Assembly: GCA_003447545.1 (NCBI GenBank) | Contig: DLYX01000194.1 | Span: 1-15,905 of the forward strand | Origin: Deltaproteobacteria bacterium | Lineage (GTDB): Bacteria; Desulfobacterota; Binatia; UBA12015 | Direction of reading: 5' to 3' | DNA: 15,905 bases | Shown here: positions 8,328 through 15,683 of the stretch, one piece after another | Numbering within the stretch: position 1 is the stretch's first letter | Layout: each line of letters opens with the position of its first letter | Notes under the pieces: model-generated | The model's input: only the letters and a program-made list of their open reading frames with translations | What the model was told of the DNA's origin: nothing | Database searches by the model: none | Translations under genes and position numbers: made by a program

Positions 8328-8355
8328 GCTCTTCTCCCGGGGGCGAGGGACCAGC

Positions 8356-9381
8356 TCACTCTCCGCTGACGGCTTTTTCGTAAGCTTTCACCGCATCCGT
8401 GTTGCCGATGATCAGAGGAACCCGCTGGTGGAGGTCCTCGGGATCGATGTCGAGGATGGCTTCCTTGCCGGTCGATGCGTATCCCCCGGCGGCTTTGGCG
8501 ATGAAGGCAAGAGGAGCGGCTTCATAAAGGAGACGCAGCTTGCCATTGCCGGTCTCGCGATCGGCTGGGTAGAGAAAAACGCCTCCCTTGAGAAGGTTGC
8601 GGTGGAAATCTGCGACCAGAGAGCCGATATAGCGTGACTTCATTCCGGACAATTCCTCGCCGCCCTTTCCTTTGACCTGGTCGACAAACGCGCGCGTCCC
8701 GTCGCTCCAGCTGCCGGAGTTTCCCTCGTTCGCGCTATAGGTCCCGCATTTCTCGGGGATGCGAATATTGTCGTGCGAGAGCAGGAACTCGCCGATCGAT
8801 GGATCGAGGGTAAATCCATGTACCCCGTGGCCTGTGGTATAGACGAGCATCGTGGACGAGCCGTAAATGATATATCCGGCTCCCGCGAGCTCCGAGCCGC
8901 GCCGCAAAAGATCACTGTCGTTGCCAGTGCTTCCGGCATCCGAGCGGCGGCGATGGATCGAAAAGATGGTGCCGATGCTCACGTTGACGTCGATATTGCT
9001 GGAGCCGTCGAGCGGATCGAAGGCGACCGCATATTCTCCCGGCACATGAGGGGCCTCGACGCCTACGGAGGTGTCGTCTTCCTCGGATGCCATAATCGCG
9101 ACATTTCCCGAGCGGCGCAGGATTTCGATGATGGTTCGATTGGAAAAGAGGTCGAGTTTCATGACCTCCTCACCTTGAATATTGGTGCGCCCGGCGACCC
9201 CGAGGATGTCGGCAAGACCGGCCATATTCACTTCGGCCGAGATGATTTTTCCGGCGACAGCCAGTTGGTTCAACAACTCGGAGAAATCACCGGTAGTTTC
9301 CTCACCCGTCCGCTTCTTATGCTCGCGTTCTTCGAGCTGAATCTTGTGGGTGAGAGTTTTGCCAATCTGGGAGTTTGCCAT
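8356..9381 (-). CDS. fbp: Fructose-1,6-bisphosphatase, class I
   Basis: This 341-residue enzyme hydrolyses fructose 1,6-bisphosphate to fructose 6-phosphate in gluconeogenesis or the Calvin cycle. The class I metal site is intact: the acidic pair Glu100-Glu101, FDPLDGSSNID (121-131) with Asp122 and Asp125, and Glu287 in LLYEAAP. The sugar-phosphate region YIGSLVADFHRN (251-262) and KLRLLYE are also present. Length matches the family. There is a single cysteine (Cys212), so the disulfide redox switch of plastid FBPases cannot form within one chain despite the neighbouring thioredoxin reductase gene. The ATG at 9381 follows an AAAGG-like site. It is 29 bases after the trxB stop, with a strong hairpin in between, and 28 bases before the next gene. 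Confidence 0.96.
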   Translation of the reverse strand: MANSQIGKTLTHKIQLEEREHKKRTGEETTGDFSELLNQLAVAGKIISAEVNMAGLADILGVAGRTNIQGEEVMKLDLFSNRTIIEILRRSGNVAIMASEEDDTSVGVEAPHVPGEYAVAFDPLDGSSNIDVNVSIGTIFSIHRRRSDAGSTGNDSDLLRRGSELAGAGYIIYGSSTMLVYTTGHGVHGFTLDPSIGEFLLSHDNIRIPEKCGTYSANEGNSGSWSDGTRAFVDQVKGKGGEELSGMKSRYIGSLVADFHRNLLKGGVFLYPADRETGNGKLRLLYEAAPLAFIAKAAGGYASTGKEAILDIDPEDLHQRVPLIIGNTDAVKAYEKAVSGE

Positions 9382-9397
9382 GGGTTTGCCTTTCGCG

Positions 9398-9415
9398 GCT
9401 GAGCCGAGGCTCAGC
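9398..9415. repeat. Perfect hairpin at the trxB-fbp junction
   Basis: GCTGAGCC and GGCTCAGC (8 pairs, GA between) form a perfect, GC-rich inverted repeat covering the trxB stop codon and ending 17 bases before the fbp ATG. No T-run follows in the direction of transcription, so full termination is unlikely. It may stabilise the trxB 3' end, act as a processing site, or tune fbp translation. Confidence 0.5.
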
Positions 9416-10352
9416 TCTCGCCTTCGGATTCAAGGAATCTTTCCGCATCAATTGCCGCCATACAGCCGGTACCTGCCGCGGTGACTGCCTGGCGGTAGGT
9501 GGAGTCCTGCACGTCTCCGGCGGCGAAGATACCGGGGATATTGGTTTTGGTACTCTTGGCCTCGGTGATCAGGTAGCCGACGTCGTCCATGTCGAGCTTG
9601 CCTCCGAAAATGGCGGTATTGGGCTGATGGCCGATCGCCATGAAAACACCATCGGTTGCGGTTTCGCTTGTTTCGCCGGTGTTGGTGTCCTGCAGCATGA
9701 CTCCGGTGACGCCGCTTTCCTTGGTGCCAAGGATTTCGGTAATGGCCGAGTTCCAGACGAATTCGATCTTTTCATTCGCCTGCGCTCGCTCCTGCATGAT
9801 TTTGGAGGCGCGCAATTCGTCCCGTCGATGGACCACGCGAACCTTGCTGGCAAAGCGTGTCAGGAAAAGAGCTTCTTCCATCGCTGTGTCGCCGCCGCCG
9901 ACGATCAGGACATCCTTGTCCTTGAAGAAAAACCCGTCGCAGGTCGCACATGCCGAGACGCCGAAGCCCATCAGCTCCTCTTCCGACGGGAGACCCAGCA
10001 ATTTCGCGCTCGCGCCGGTCGAGATGATCAATGTCTCGGCCAGGATGGGATCGCCACCTTCGACTTCGAGTTTGAAGGGGCGTGCGCTTGTGTCCACCGA
10101 GACCACGCTGGCCGTGACGTAGCGGGTGCCGAAGCGCTCGGCCTGCTTGCGAAACAAATCCACCATCTCCGGTCCCATGACTCCGTCGGGGAACCCGGGG
10201 TAATTTTCGACGTCGGTTGTGATGGTCAACTGGCCGCCGGGTTGAGACCCGTCGACGACAATCGGATCGAGATTGGCACGAGCGGCGTAGAGCGCTGCTG
10301 TCAGACCGGCCGGGCCGGAGCCCAGAACGACGACCTTATGTGATTCGGACAT
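9411..10352 (-). CDS. trxB: Thioredoxin reductase (NADPH, FAD)
   Basis: This 313-residue low-molecular-weight thioredoxin reductase passes electrons from NADPH through FAD and a redox disulfide to thioredoxin in the cytosol. Visible motifs in order: FAD-binding GSGPAG (11-16), the redox centre CATC (Cys135, Cys138), NADPH-binding GGGDTA (152-157) with the HRR phosphate-binding residues (175-177), and the second FAD motif FAAGDV (276-281) leading into the C-terminal helix. Length and domain order are normal. The ATG at 10352 has GGAG upstream at good spacing. Its start lies 12 bases after the nitroreductase-family stop, and fbp follows after 29 bases, so it sits in the middle of the cysC-led operon. 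Thioredoxin is also the usual electron donor of PAPS/APS reductases, which gives a possible link to cysC; no thioredoxin gene is in the window. Confidence 0.96.
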   Translation of the reverse strand: MSESHKVVVLGSGPAGLTAALYAARANLDPIVVDGSQPGGQLTITTDVENYPGFPDGVMGPEMVDLFRKQAERFGTRYVTASVVSVDTSARPFKLEVEGGDPILAETLIISTGASAKLLGLPSEEELMGFGVSACATCDGFFFKDKDVLIVGGGDTAMEEALFLTRFASKVRVVHRRDELRASKIMQERAQANEKIEFVWNSAITEILGTKESGVTGVMLQDTNTGETSETATDGVFMAIGHQPNTAIFGGKLDMDDVGYLITEAKSTKTNIPGIFAAGDVQDSTYRQAVTAAGTGCMAAIDAERFLESEGES

Positions 10353-10364
10353 CTTTTACTTCTC

Positions 10365-11045
10365 CTAGGGGGTCGCGGGTGCCGGCTTTTTGTCGGCGGG
10401 TTCCGCAGGGAATTTCTCAAAATGAAGACAATCGTCGATACTGCGACGGACGGGCTTTCGATACTGTACCTTTGGCCACCCGATAGGAAGCATGGCGCAA
10501 CTCGGTTGTTCGGGCGGAAGGCCCAGAAAGGGGTCGAGGTCGTCCCGGAAAGCTTGGGTGAGCGTGGTCAGCGACGCTCCAAGTCCGACGGCTCGACAGG
10601 CGAGAAGGATGTTCTGGATCGCGGGGAACAGACCTTCTTTTTGCTCCTGTCCGCGTCGCGTCCATCCGGCAACGAAAAGAAGAACCGGCGCCTCATGCAG
10701 GTGCTCGGCCAGATAAAGAGCGCCTTCGAGAATTTTGCGGCGAGACTCCGCGTAGCCCGGCTTCTTCGCGGCTTCCAATCCGGGGGCGATATAGTTGTCG
10801 AAGGTTTTCCGGTACCGCTCGGCCACCCAGGCCCGACGTTCCGGTTCGGTGACAGCGATAAATGTCCAGGGCTGGCGGTTTCCTCCGGACGGAGCAAACG
10901 TCCCCGCCTCACAAACCTTGCGGATCAATGAGTGGGGGACGGGCTCTGTTCGGAGACGTCGGATGGCGCAGGCGGTTCGAATCCCCTCCAGAAGGGGGAC
11001 CTCTTCGCCAATCCGGGCGATGTCGATCGGGTCGGTCATCGCCAT
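10365..11045 (-). CDS. Nitroreductase-family FMN oxidoreductase
   Basis: This 226-residue protein has the nitroreductase fold signature: an FMN-phosphate-binding region AIRRLRTEPVP (27-37), the conserved APSGGNRQPW (51-60), a dimer-core stretch with AIQNILLACRAVGLGASL (142-159), and a C-terminal KPVRRSIDD segment. Members bind FMN and use NAD(P)H to reduce nitro groups, quinones or enoyl-type compounds, or act in tailoring reactions; the physiological substrate is not predictable here. The tail after about residue 210 is Pro/Lys/Ala-rich and probably disordered. Two ATGs are possible, 11045 and 11039 (Met3); neither has a strong ribosome site, and translation may depend on coupling to cysC, whose stop lies 8 bases upstream of the first. 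trxB follows after 12 bases. Confidence 0.87.
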   Translation of the reverse strand: MAMTDPIDIARIGEEVPLLEGIRTACAIRRLRTEPVPHSLIRKVCEAGTFAPSGGNRQPWTFIAVTEPERRAWVAERYRKTFDNYIAPGLEAAKKPGYAESRRKILEGALYLAEHLHEAPVLLFVAGWTRRGQEQKEGLFPAIQNILLACRAVGLGASLTTLTQAFRDDLDPFLGLPPEQPSCAMLPIGWPKVQYRKPVRRSIDDCLHFEKFPAEPADKKPAPATP

Positions 11046-11053
11046 CGCGAAAG

Positions 11054-11671
11054 CTAGGCCTTCGCGATGTACCCCTTGGCCTCGAGGTAGGCGATGCAGG
11101 CTGCGACGCTCTCTTCGAGAGCAAGTTCGCCGGTCTTCAACGTGAGCTCTGCGTTCTCCGGTGCTTCGTAAGGAGCCGAGATTCCGGTGAATTCGGGGAT
11201 CTCTCCCGCACGCGCCTTTTTGTAAAGGCCCTTCACGTCACGCTTCTCACACTCCTCGAGCGGGCAGTCGACGTGGACTTCGATGAAGTCGCCGTCTTCC
11301 ATGAGCTCGCGAACGACGTCGCGGTCAGCCCGGTACGGGGAGATGAAAGCGGTCAGATTGACGACGCCGGAGTCCGTGAACAAGTTGGCGACTTCGCCGA
11401 TGCGACGAATATTCTCCGTCCGATCTTCCGGGGAGAAGCCGAGATCCTTGTTCAGTCCATGACGAACGTTATCTCCGTCGAGGATGTAGGAGACGATCCC
11501 GCGATCCCAGAGTGCCTTTTCGAGGGCGACCGCGACGGTGGACTTTCCGGAGCCGGAGAGACCCGTAAACCACATCGTGCAGCCACGGTGTCCGAGCTTT
11601 TTCTGACGAGCTTCCCGGGACACGTCGCCGGGATGCCATACAATATTTTTAGCTTTGGGTTCATTAGCCAT
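11054..11671 (-). CDS. cysC: Adenylylsulfate (APS) kinase
   Basis: This 205-residue kinase phosphorylates adenosine 5'-phosphosulfate to PAPS, the second step of sulfate activation, used for assimilation or sulfotransfer. It shows the P-loop GLSGSGKST (37-45), DGDNVRHGL (65-73), the FISPYRADR segment with Ser111 at the position of the phospho-serine loop, and the typical N-terminal [12 protein letters not shown] and GHRG segments that fix the start near 11671. It is a stand-alone kinase of usual length, not fused to a sulfurylase domain; no cysD, cysN or sat gene is in the window. It is the first gene of the minus-strand block. No convincing ribosome site precedes the ATG, and a promoter-like sequence ends just upstream, so the message could be leaderless. 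Confidence 0.95.
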   Translation of the reverse strand: MANEPKAKNIVWHPGDVSREARQKKLGHRGCTMWFTGLSGSGKSTVAVALEKALWDRGIVSYILDGDNVRHGLNKDLGFSPEDRTENIRRIGEVANLFTDSGVVNLTAFISPYRADRDVVRELMEDGDFIEVHVDCPLEECEKRDVKGLYKKARAGEIPEFTGISAPYEAPENAELTLKTGELALEESVAACIAYLEAKGYIAKA

Positions 11672-11823
11672 GCGAAAAACCTAGTAATCAGGTGTCCGAC
11701 TGTCAAAAAACCCATTTTCCGCAACGGTCGCGCAGGAAACTGGATGGTGAGAGCTCGTCAGAGAGAGTAGGGTGGGAACAACCCGTATCGGCAAGGGTTT
11801 TATTGGATCCAAGAGGCTTCCTC
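11672..11823. promoter_or_regulatory. Divergent intergenic region between cysC and the alpha/beta hydrolase
   Basis: A 152-base region that must hold the start signals for both directions. The cysC-side half contains the consensus -35 described separately. On the hydrolase side I see only the ribosome site AAGAGG (11811-11816) and no convincing promoter boxes. A short stem AACCC/GGGTT (11780-11784 with 11795-11799) is present, with no assigned role. Confidence 0.5.
11678..11706 (-). promoter_or_regulatory. Candidate sigma70-type promoter of the cysC operon
   Basis: On the minus strand a perfect TTGACA (11706-11701) is followed by a 17-base spacer and TAGGTT (11683-11678), which keeps three of six consensus bases of the -10 box. 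A start site about 7 bases downstream would fall on or beside the cysC ATG (11671). The spacing and the missing ribosome site support this, but the -10 is weak. Confidence 0.4.
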
Positions 11824-12594
11824 ATGCAATTCACGTCGCAGAATGAAGGATTTTCCGGCGCCACGGCGCTTCCATGGCTGCTACTCGAGCCGCAACGTGC
11901 CTTTTGCGAAATGCTCTCACTCGTCCCCGCGTTGCCCATGCTGGCTGGCGCGCCTCGCGGAGATGGACACCCCGTCGTGGTTCTTCCGGGCTTCATGGCG
12001 GACGACGGATCGACGATCGCCCTGCGCGAATTCCTCGCGCGCATCGGCTACGATGTCCACGGATGGGGGTTTGGTCGAAACCTCGGTCCTCGCGACCAAC
12101 TGTCCGAGCGGCTCGAGGCCCGAATCTCCGAGTTGCATCGTGGATCCGGCCGACGGGTCTCTCTGATCGGGTGGTCGCTGGGCGGCGTCTACGCTCGGGA
12201 GATCGCCAAATGGATCCCCGATCCCATCCGATCGGTCGTGACTCTGGGCAGCCCCTTCGGCGATATATCGCGGGGGACCAACGTCACCCGAATGCTGGAT
12301 TGGCTGCGCCCGAACGCCCCTTTGCATTGGGACCCCGGCATGGTGGCGGCCCTGCGCAAGCCGCCCCCGCGTCCATCGACCGCTATCTATTCCCGGACCG
12401 ACGGCGTCGCGCATTGGAGAGCTTGCTGCGAACCGGACACCGATCATACGGAGAATATCGAAGTCCCCGGTAGTCACTGCGGCCTCGGGTTCAATGCGCT
12501 GGTCTTTTTGGCAATTGCCGATCGATTGGCCCAGCCGGAGGGAACCTGGGAACCCTTTCGCCGCTCGGGCTGGGAGACGCTCCTCTACGGATAA
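11824..12594 (+). CDS. Alpha/beta hydrolase (lipase/esterase-like), unknown substrate
   Basis: This 256-residue alpha/beta hydrolase has a first strand and oxyanion region VVVLPGFMADD (51-61), the nucleophile elbow GWSLGG with Ser118, a probable catalytic Asp193 in SRTDGVAHW, and a probable His218 in PGSHCGLG. A GSPFGD segment (142-147) follows the nucleophile. The arrangement resembles triacylglycerol-lipase- or PGAP1-like hydrolases that act on lipid esters. No signal peptide is evident, so it may be cytosolic. The ATG at 11824 was chosen because AAGAGG lies 7 bases upstream. The frame is open back to a GTG at 11692, but that extension overlaps the putative cysC promoter and has no conserved look. 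It is the only plus-strand gene in the interior, divergent from cysC and convergent with the methyltransferase (29 bases between stops). Confidence 0.85.
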   Translation: MQFTSQNEGFSGATALPWLLLEPQRAFCEMLSLVPALPMLAGAPRGDGHPVVVLPGFMADDGSTIALREFLARIGYDVHGWGFGRNLGPRDQLSERLEARISELHRGSGRRVSLIGWSLGGVYAREIAKWIPDPIRSVVTLGSPFGDISRGTNVTRMLDWLRPNAPLHWDPGMVAALRKPPPRPSTAIYSRTDGVAHWRACCEPDTDHTENIEVPGSHCGLGFNALVFLAIADRLAQPEGTWEPFRRSGWETLLYG

Positions 12595-12623
12595 GCTCTC
12601 TGTCGGCGATCAAGGCGACGGCA

Positions 12624-13502
12624 TCAGGTCCGCGGGGCGATGTAGACCAGCCATTCTGCGGCGTCATAGAGTTCGAGGCCGTTCCAGGCGGGGAGCAGAG
12701 CGGGCTCGTCAAACCCGCTCTCACGCAGAGTCCCGGCGAGGTCGGCTGGCTGGTAGGTTTGGTCATTAAGCTGCATTTCACTGAGTTGGCCCGTCGCGAG
12801 GTCGATGGTGTGGAAGCGCTCGGTGGAGAGTTGCTGGGCGTCATCCCAAAAACGCTCGCCAAGGTGCAGGAACGCCGATTCGCCCCAGATCCCGCTGTCG
12901 TCGGTAAACCACCAATTGGTATCGGTCTTGTCGACTTTCGCGGGGTCGAGCATTTCGAGCAACAACTGTCCGCCCGGCACGAGAAGTTTGTGGACCGCGC
13001 CCAGAATCGCCGCGGCTTCGGACCGGGGAAATACGCCCAGCTGTCCGTAGAGCAGAATCGCGGCATCGAATTTTGCCTCGGCAAGGTCCAGACTTCGGAT
13101 ATCCTGTTGCTTGAAGTTGCAACGCGTCTCCACACCCTCGCTGGCGGCGAGCGAGCGGGCGTATGCAATCGAGGTCGGCGCGAAATCAACGCCAGTGACA
13201 TGCACGCCGCGCTGCGCGAACTCGACGGCATAGAGACCCGGGCCGCAGGTCAGGTCGCAAAGGCGATCACCGGCCTTGAGATCCAGGCGATCGCAGATCC
13301 AGTCGACCTGTCTTGCTCGCTCTGCGCTGACCCGGGAGGCGGCCCCATGCGAATCATCGAGGTGTTCCTGCAGCATCCGAGCCCCGAAGGCCGGGTCGGC
13401 CCAGGGCAGGTTGCCCTGATACTTCCATGCCTCGGGGAGCGGGGCACGCTGATAGATCTTGCGGAGGCTCTCGTGAAATCGAGTCGCGGATTTGTCGGCC
13501 AT
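12624..13502 (-). CDS. Class I SAM-dependent methyltransferase
   Basis: This 292-residue protein has the Rossmann methyltransferase core: motif I LCDLTCGPGLYAVEFA (81-96), an acidic ribose-binding Asp106 in VTGVDFAP, a post-II segment FDAAILLYGQLGVF (145-158) and motif-III-like LVPGGQLLLEM (174-184). About 75 residues precede the core, and a beta-rich region (about 195-292) may form the substrate lid. The substrate (small molecule, lipid or macromolecule) cannot be read from the sequence. The ATG at 13502 immediately follows the transglycosylase stop (TGAATG), with only a weak ribosome site, so its translation probably depends on ribosomes finishing the upstream gene. It is the last gene of its run and converges on the hydrolase. 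Confidence 0.88.
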   Translation of the reverse strand: MADKSATRFHESLRKIYQRAPLPEAWKYQGNLPWADPAFGARMLQEHLDDSHGAASRVSAERARQVDWICDRLDLKAGDRLCDLTCGPGLYAVEFAQRGVHVTGVDFAPTSIAYARSLAASEGVETRCNFKQQDIRSLDLAEAKFDAAILLYGQLGVFPRSEAAAILGAVHKLLVPGGQLLLEMLDPAKVDKTDTNWWFTDDSGIWGESAFLHLGERFWDDAQQLSTERFHTIDLATGQLSEMQLNDQTYQPADLAGTLRESGFDEPALLPAWNGLELYDAAEWLVYIAPRT

Positions 13503-14489
13503 TCAGTTCTTGCTCAATTTATCTGCGACCAGCAAAATCGTGTCAATATAAGGATCGGAGCGATTGTATTGCCAGAGGACAGCGCGTTTTTCCTTTACGG
13601 AAATGCCCGGTTTCCAGCCGTTTTCACGAAGAAAATGCATGGTCGAGTGGATTGCATCGGGAGCTTCATAGAGGCTGACTCGACCATTCTCGTTCCCGTC
13701 CTGAGCGAAGCGCAGATAGCTTGAGGGCAGGAATTGCGGCAGGCCAAATGCCCCTGCGCTCGAGCCGCGGATGCCTGCCGGATTGATGCCAACCTTGGCT
13801 CCGAGGCGGAAGATGGCCAGCACCTCGGGGTAAAAAGTTGCCTGCAGGTAGGCGGCGCGCTCGCGCGCGATGCGCTCGATTTCTGCTGGCGAATAATCGG
13901 CTGCTTCCTTGATTTTCAGGCGTTTGATGTTCTCCGCCAGATTGCCGGGTTCGTTGACCATGGCCAACCGCGACAATTGGCGCAGAGCAACGCGGTTTCC
14001 GGTATACGCGCCGCAGCGGGTTTCGATATAAAGGATTGCGGCAACGACGTCGGGGTCGACGCCATGCTCGCGACCGAAGGTTTCGAAGTCGCGGGCGTAG
14101 CGCTGGCGGCACCGGCGCGCGGCGGCGAGGCTTTGGCGGCCGAGAAAGTCCCGGTAGCTGCGCTTGCTCTCCCCCACGACCAAAGCGTATTCGACCCCGT
14201 CGAAGCGGCCGACCCGTCGATCTCGATAGGCCGCGCGGACCTTTGCCGCAGGGATGCCGTCGTCTATTAATTGTCGGGTCAGGTAGGACCAGGTCTCGGC
14301 TTGTTTGGCAGCACTTTGGCTGAAGGCCGGCCATGGCCACAGGCAACCGACCGCGATGGCGATAACGATCAGCAAACCGGTTCGCGAGCGTTTCGCGAAG
14401 GCCGGGTGCTCGGCTTCTCGCGAGGCCCGTCTTCGCCTTGGTTGCGGTTCGCTATTCAAAAGCGCCCAAGCCGGTGATGTCACGTCCAA
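13503..14489 (-). CDS. Lytic murein transglycosylase, MltB-like
   Basis: The protein (up to 328 residues) cleaves the MurNAc-GlcNAc bond of peptidoglycan and leaves a 1,6-anhydro end. A hydrophobic segment (about 38-55) ending in AFSQSA is a probable signal peptide, so it should act in the periplasm. The MltB-type domain shows catalytic Glu156 in AILYIETRCGAYTG, then SSAGAFGLPQFLPSSYL (243-259) and the C-terminal AIHSTMHFLRENGW (279-292). There is no lipobox, unlike E. coli MltB. The start is uncertain: TTG at 14489 (used here), GTG at 14483 and TTG at 14459 all precede the signal peptide and all overlap the 3' end of the acyl-CoA dehydrogenase gene, which points to translational coupling. 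The stop abuts the methyltransferase ATG. Confidence 0.88.
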   Translation of the reverse strand: MDVTSPAWALLNSEPQPRRRRASREAEHPAFAKRSRTGLLIVIAIAVGCLWPWPAFSQSAAKQAETWSYLTRQLIDDGIPAAKVRAAYRDRRVGRFDGVEYALVVGESKRSYRDFLGRQSLAAARRCRQRYARDFETFGREHGVDPDVVAAILYIETRCGAYTGNRVALRQLSRLAMVNEPGNLAENIKRLKIKEAADYSPAEIERIARERAAYLQATFYPEVLAIFRLGAKVGINPAGIRGSSAGAFGLPQFLPSSYLRFAQDGNENGRVSLYEAPDAIHSTMHFLRENGWKPGISVKEKRAVLWQYNRSDPYIDTILLVADKLSKN

Positions 14490-15630
14490 GAGTCAGGCGG
14501 TGGATGTCTTCGGTTCCTTCGTAGGTGTTCACGGTCTCCAGATTCATCATATGGCGCATGATCGGATAGTCATCCGTGATGCCGTTGGCTCCATGGATAT
14601 CGCGGGCATTGCGGGCGATCTTGAGTGCCCACGATACGTTATTCATCTTGGCCAACGAAACCTGCTCGTGCCGCATTTTGCCACTATCCTTGAGGCGCCC
14701 GAGTCGCCAGGAAAGAAGTTGCGCCTTGGTGATTTCGGCGAGCATCTCGACCAGCTTGGCCTGCACCAACTGGTAGCCGCCAATGGGCTTCGCAAAGACG
14801 GTGCGACTTTTGGCATAGTCGAGCGCCGATTCGTAGCAGGCCAGAGCGGCACCGATGGCTCCCCATGAAATTCCGTATCGAGCCTGTGTGAGGCAGAGCA
14901 GGGGGGATTTCAACCCGCCGGAAGCCGGCAGGAGGTTTTCTTCCGGGATAAAGCAATCTTCAAAGATCAACTCGGATGTGATCGAGGCCCGCAGGCTCCA
15001 TTTGCCATGCATCAGCGGCCGTTCGAATCCCGAGCGCTCTTTCTCGACGAGGAACCCGCGGATGGTGTCCCGGCCATCTTCCTCGAGTTTTGCCCAGACG
15101 ATTGCGATATCAGCGATGGATCCATTGGTGATCCAGCGTTTGGTCCCGTTTAGGACAAAGCCGCCGTCCTGTCGCGTCGCCCGGGTGATCATTCCCCCGG
15201 GATTGGAGCCGTAGTCGGGTTCGGTCAGGCCGAAGCATCCGATGGCCTCGCCGCGAGCCATGGCGGGTAACCAACGCTGCTTCTGTTCCTCGGTGCCGAA
15301 AGTCAGAATCGGATACATGCACAAGGAACTCTGGACACTCGCATAGGAGCGGAGTCCGGAGTCGCCGCGTTCGAGTTCCTGCGCCATGAGGCCGTAGCAG
15401 ACGCTGTTCAGGCCGGCGCCGCCATATTCGACCGGAACCGTCGGCCCAAAACAGCCGAGTTCGGCAAGTCGCGGCGTGAGTTCGGTCGGGAAGGTGCCGG
15501 CGTCGAAATGCTTGCGGACGACCGGGAGATACTCCTCATCCACAAACCGGCGGATCGTTGCCTGAACCTGACGCTCCTCTGTGGAGAGGAGATCGTCGAT
15601 ATCGTAATAATCTGTCGGAGAAGAAGCCAT
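14452..15630 (-). CDS. gcdH: Acyl-CoA dehydrogenase, glutaryl-CoA-dehydrogenase-like
   Basis: This 392-residue FAD enzyme most resembles glutaryl-CoA dehydrogenase, which oxidises and decarboxylates glutaryl-CoA to crotonyl-CoA in lysine, tryptophan and aromatic breakdown. The segment LRSYASVQSSLCM (93-105) keeps Arg94 and Ser98, the residues that hold the distal carboxylate in the human enzyme. GCFGLTEP (131-138), KWSLRAS (210-216), ARYGISWG (250-257) and NTYEGTEDIH with catalytic Glu371 also match. It departs at DYGSNPGG (139-146), where the human enzyme has a different short loop. The ATG at 15630 was chosen because AAGGAGG lies upstream and the family N-terminus begins here; a longer frame to 15738 would run into yjbQ. 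It may act on other short dicarboxylyl- or acyl-CoAs. It probably shares a transcript with yjbQ (53-base gap) and overlaps the transglycosylase start. Confidence 0.87.
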   Translation of the reverse strand: MASSPTDYYDIDDLLSTEERQVQATIRRFVDEEYLPVVRKHFDAGTFPTELTPRLAELGCFGPTVPVEYGGAGLNSVCYGLMAQELERGDSGLRSYASVQSSLCMYPILTFGTEEQKQRWLPAMARGEAIGCFGLTEPDYGSNPGGMITRATRQDGGFVLNGTKRWITNGSIADIAIVWAKLEEDGRDTIRGFLVEKERSGFERPLMHGKWSLRASITSELIFEDCFIPEENLLPASGGLKSPLLCLTQARYGISWGAIGAALACYESALDYAKSRTVFAKPIGGYQLVQAKLVEMLAEITKAQLLSWRLGRLKDSGKMRHEQVSLAKMNNVSWALKIARNARDIHGANGITDDYPIMRHMMNLETVNTYEGTEDIHRLTLGRDITGLGAFE

Positions 15631-15643
15631 GCCCGAATGATAA

Positions 15644-15650
15644 CCTCCTT
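15644..15650 (-). promoter_or_regulatory. Ribosome binding site of the acyl-CoA dehydrogenase gene
   Basis: AAGGAGG on the minus strand, 13 bases before the ATG at 15630. The distance is longer than usual, but no in-frame start lies closer, so it supports this start over the upstream extension. Confidence 0.55.
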
Positions 15651-15683
15651 CCCGCGAGAGGTCACCCCCTGTCGGAGTGCGTT

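Noticed and set aside
9375..10343. Plus-strand open frame of 322 codons opposite trxB
   Set aside because: It mirrors trxB almost exactly and shows no protein-family features.
11780..11804. AACCC/GGGTT stem followed by TTATT, resembling a terminator
   Set aside because: The stem has only 5 pairs with a 10-base loop, and it lies upstream of the hydrolase it would have to follow; an attenuator cannot be excluded but is not supported.
11692..11823. GTG-started N-terminal extension of the alpha/beta hydrolase
   Set aside because: It lies over the cysC promoter region, is rich in charged and polar residues without family resemblance, and the ATG at 11824 has a good ribosome site.
12759..13724. 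Plus-strand open frame of 321 codons opposite the methyltransferase and transglycosylase genes
   Set aside because: It spans the junction of two well-supported minus-strand genes and has no motif of its own.
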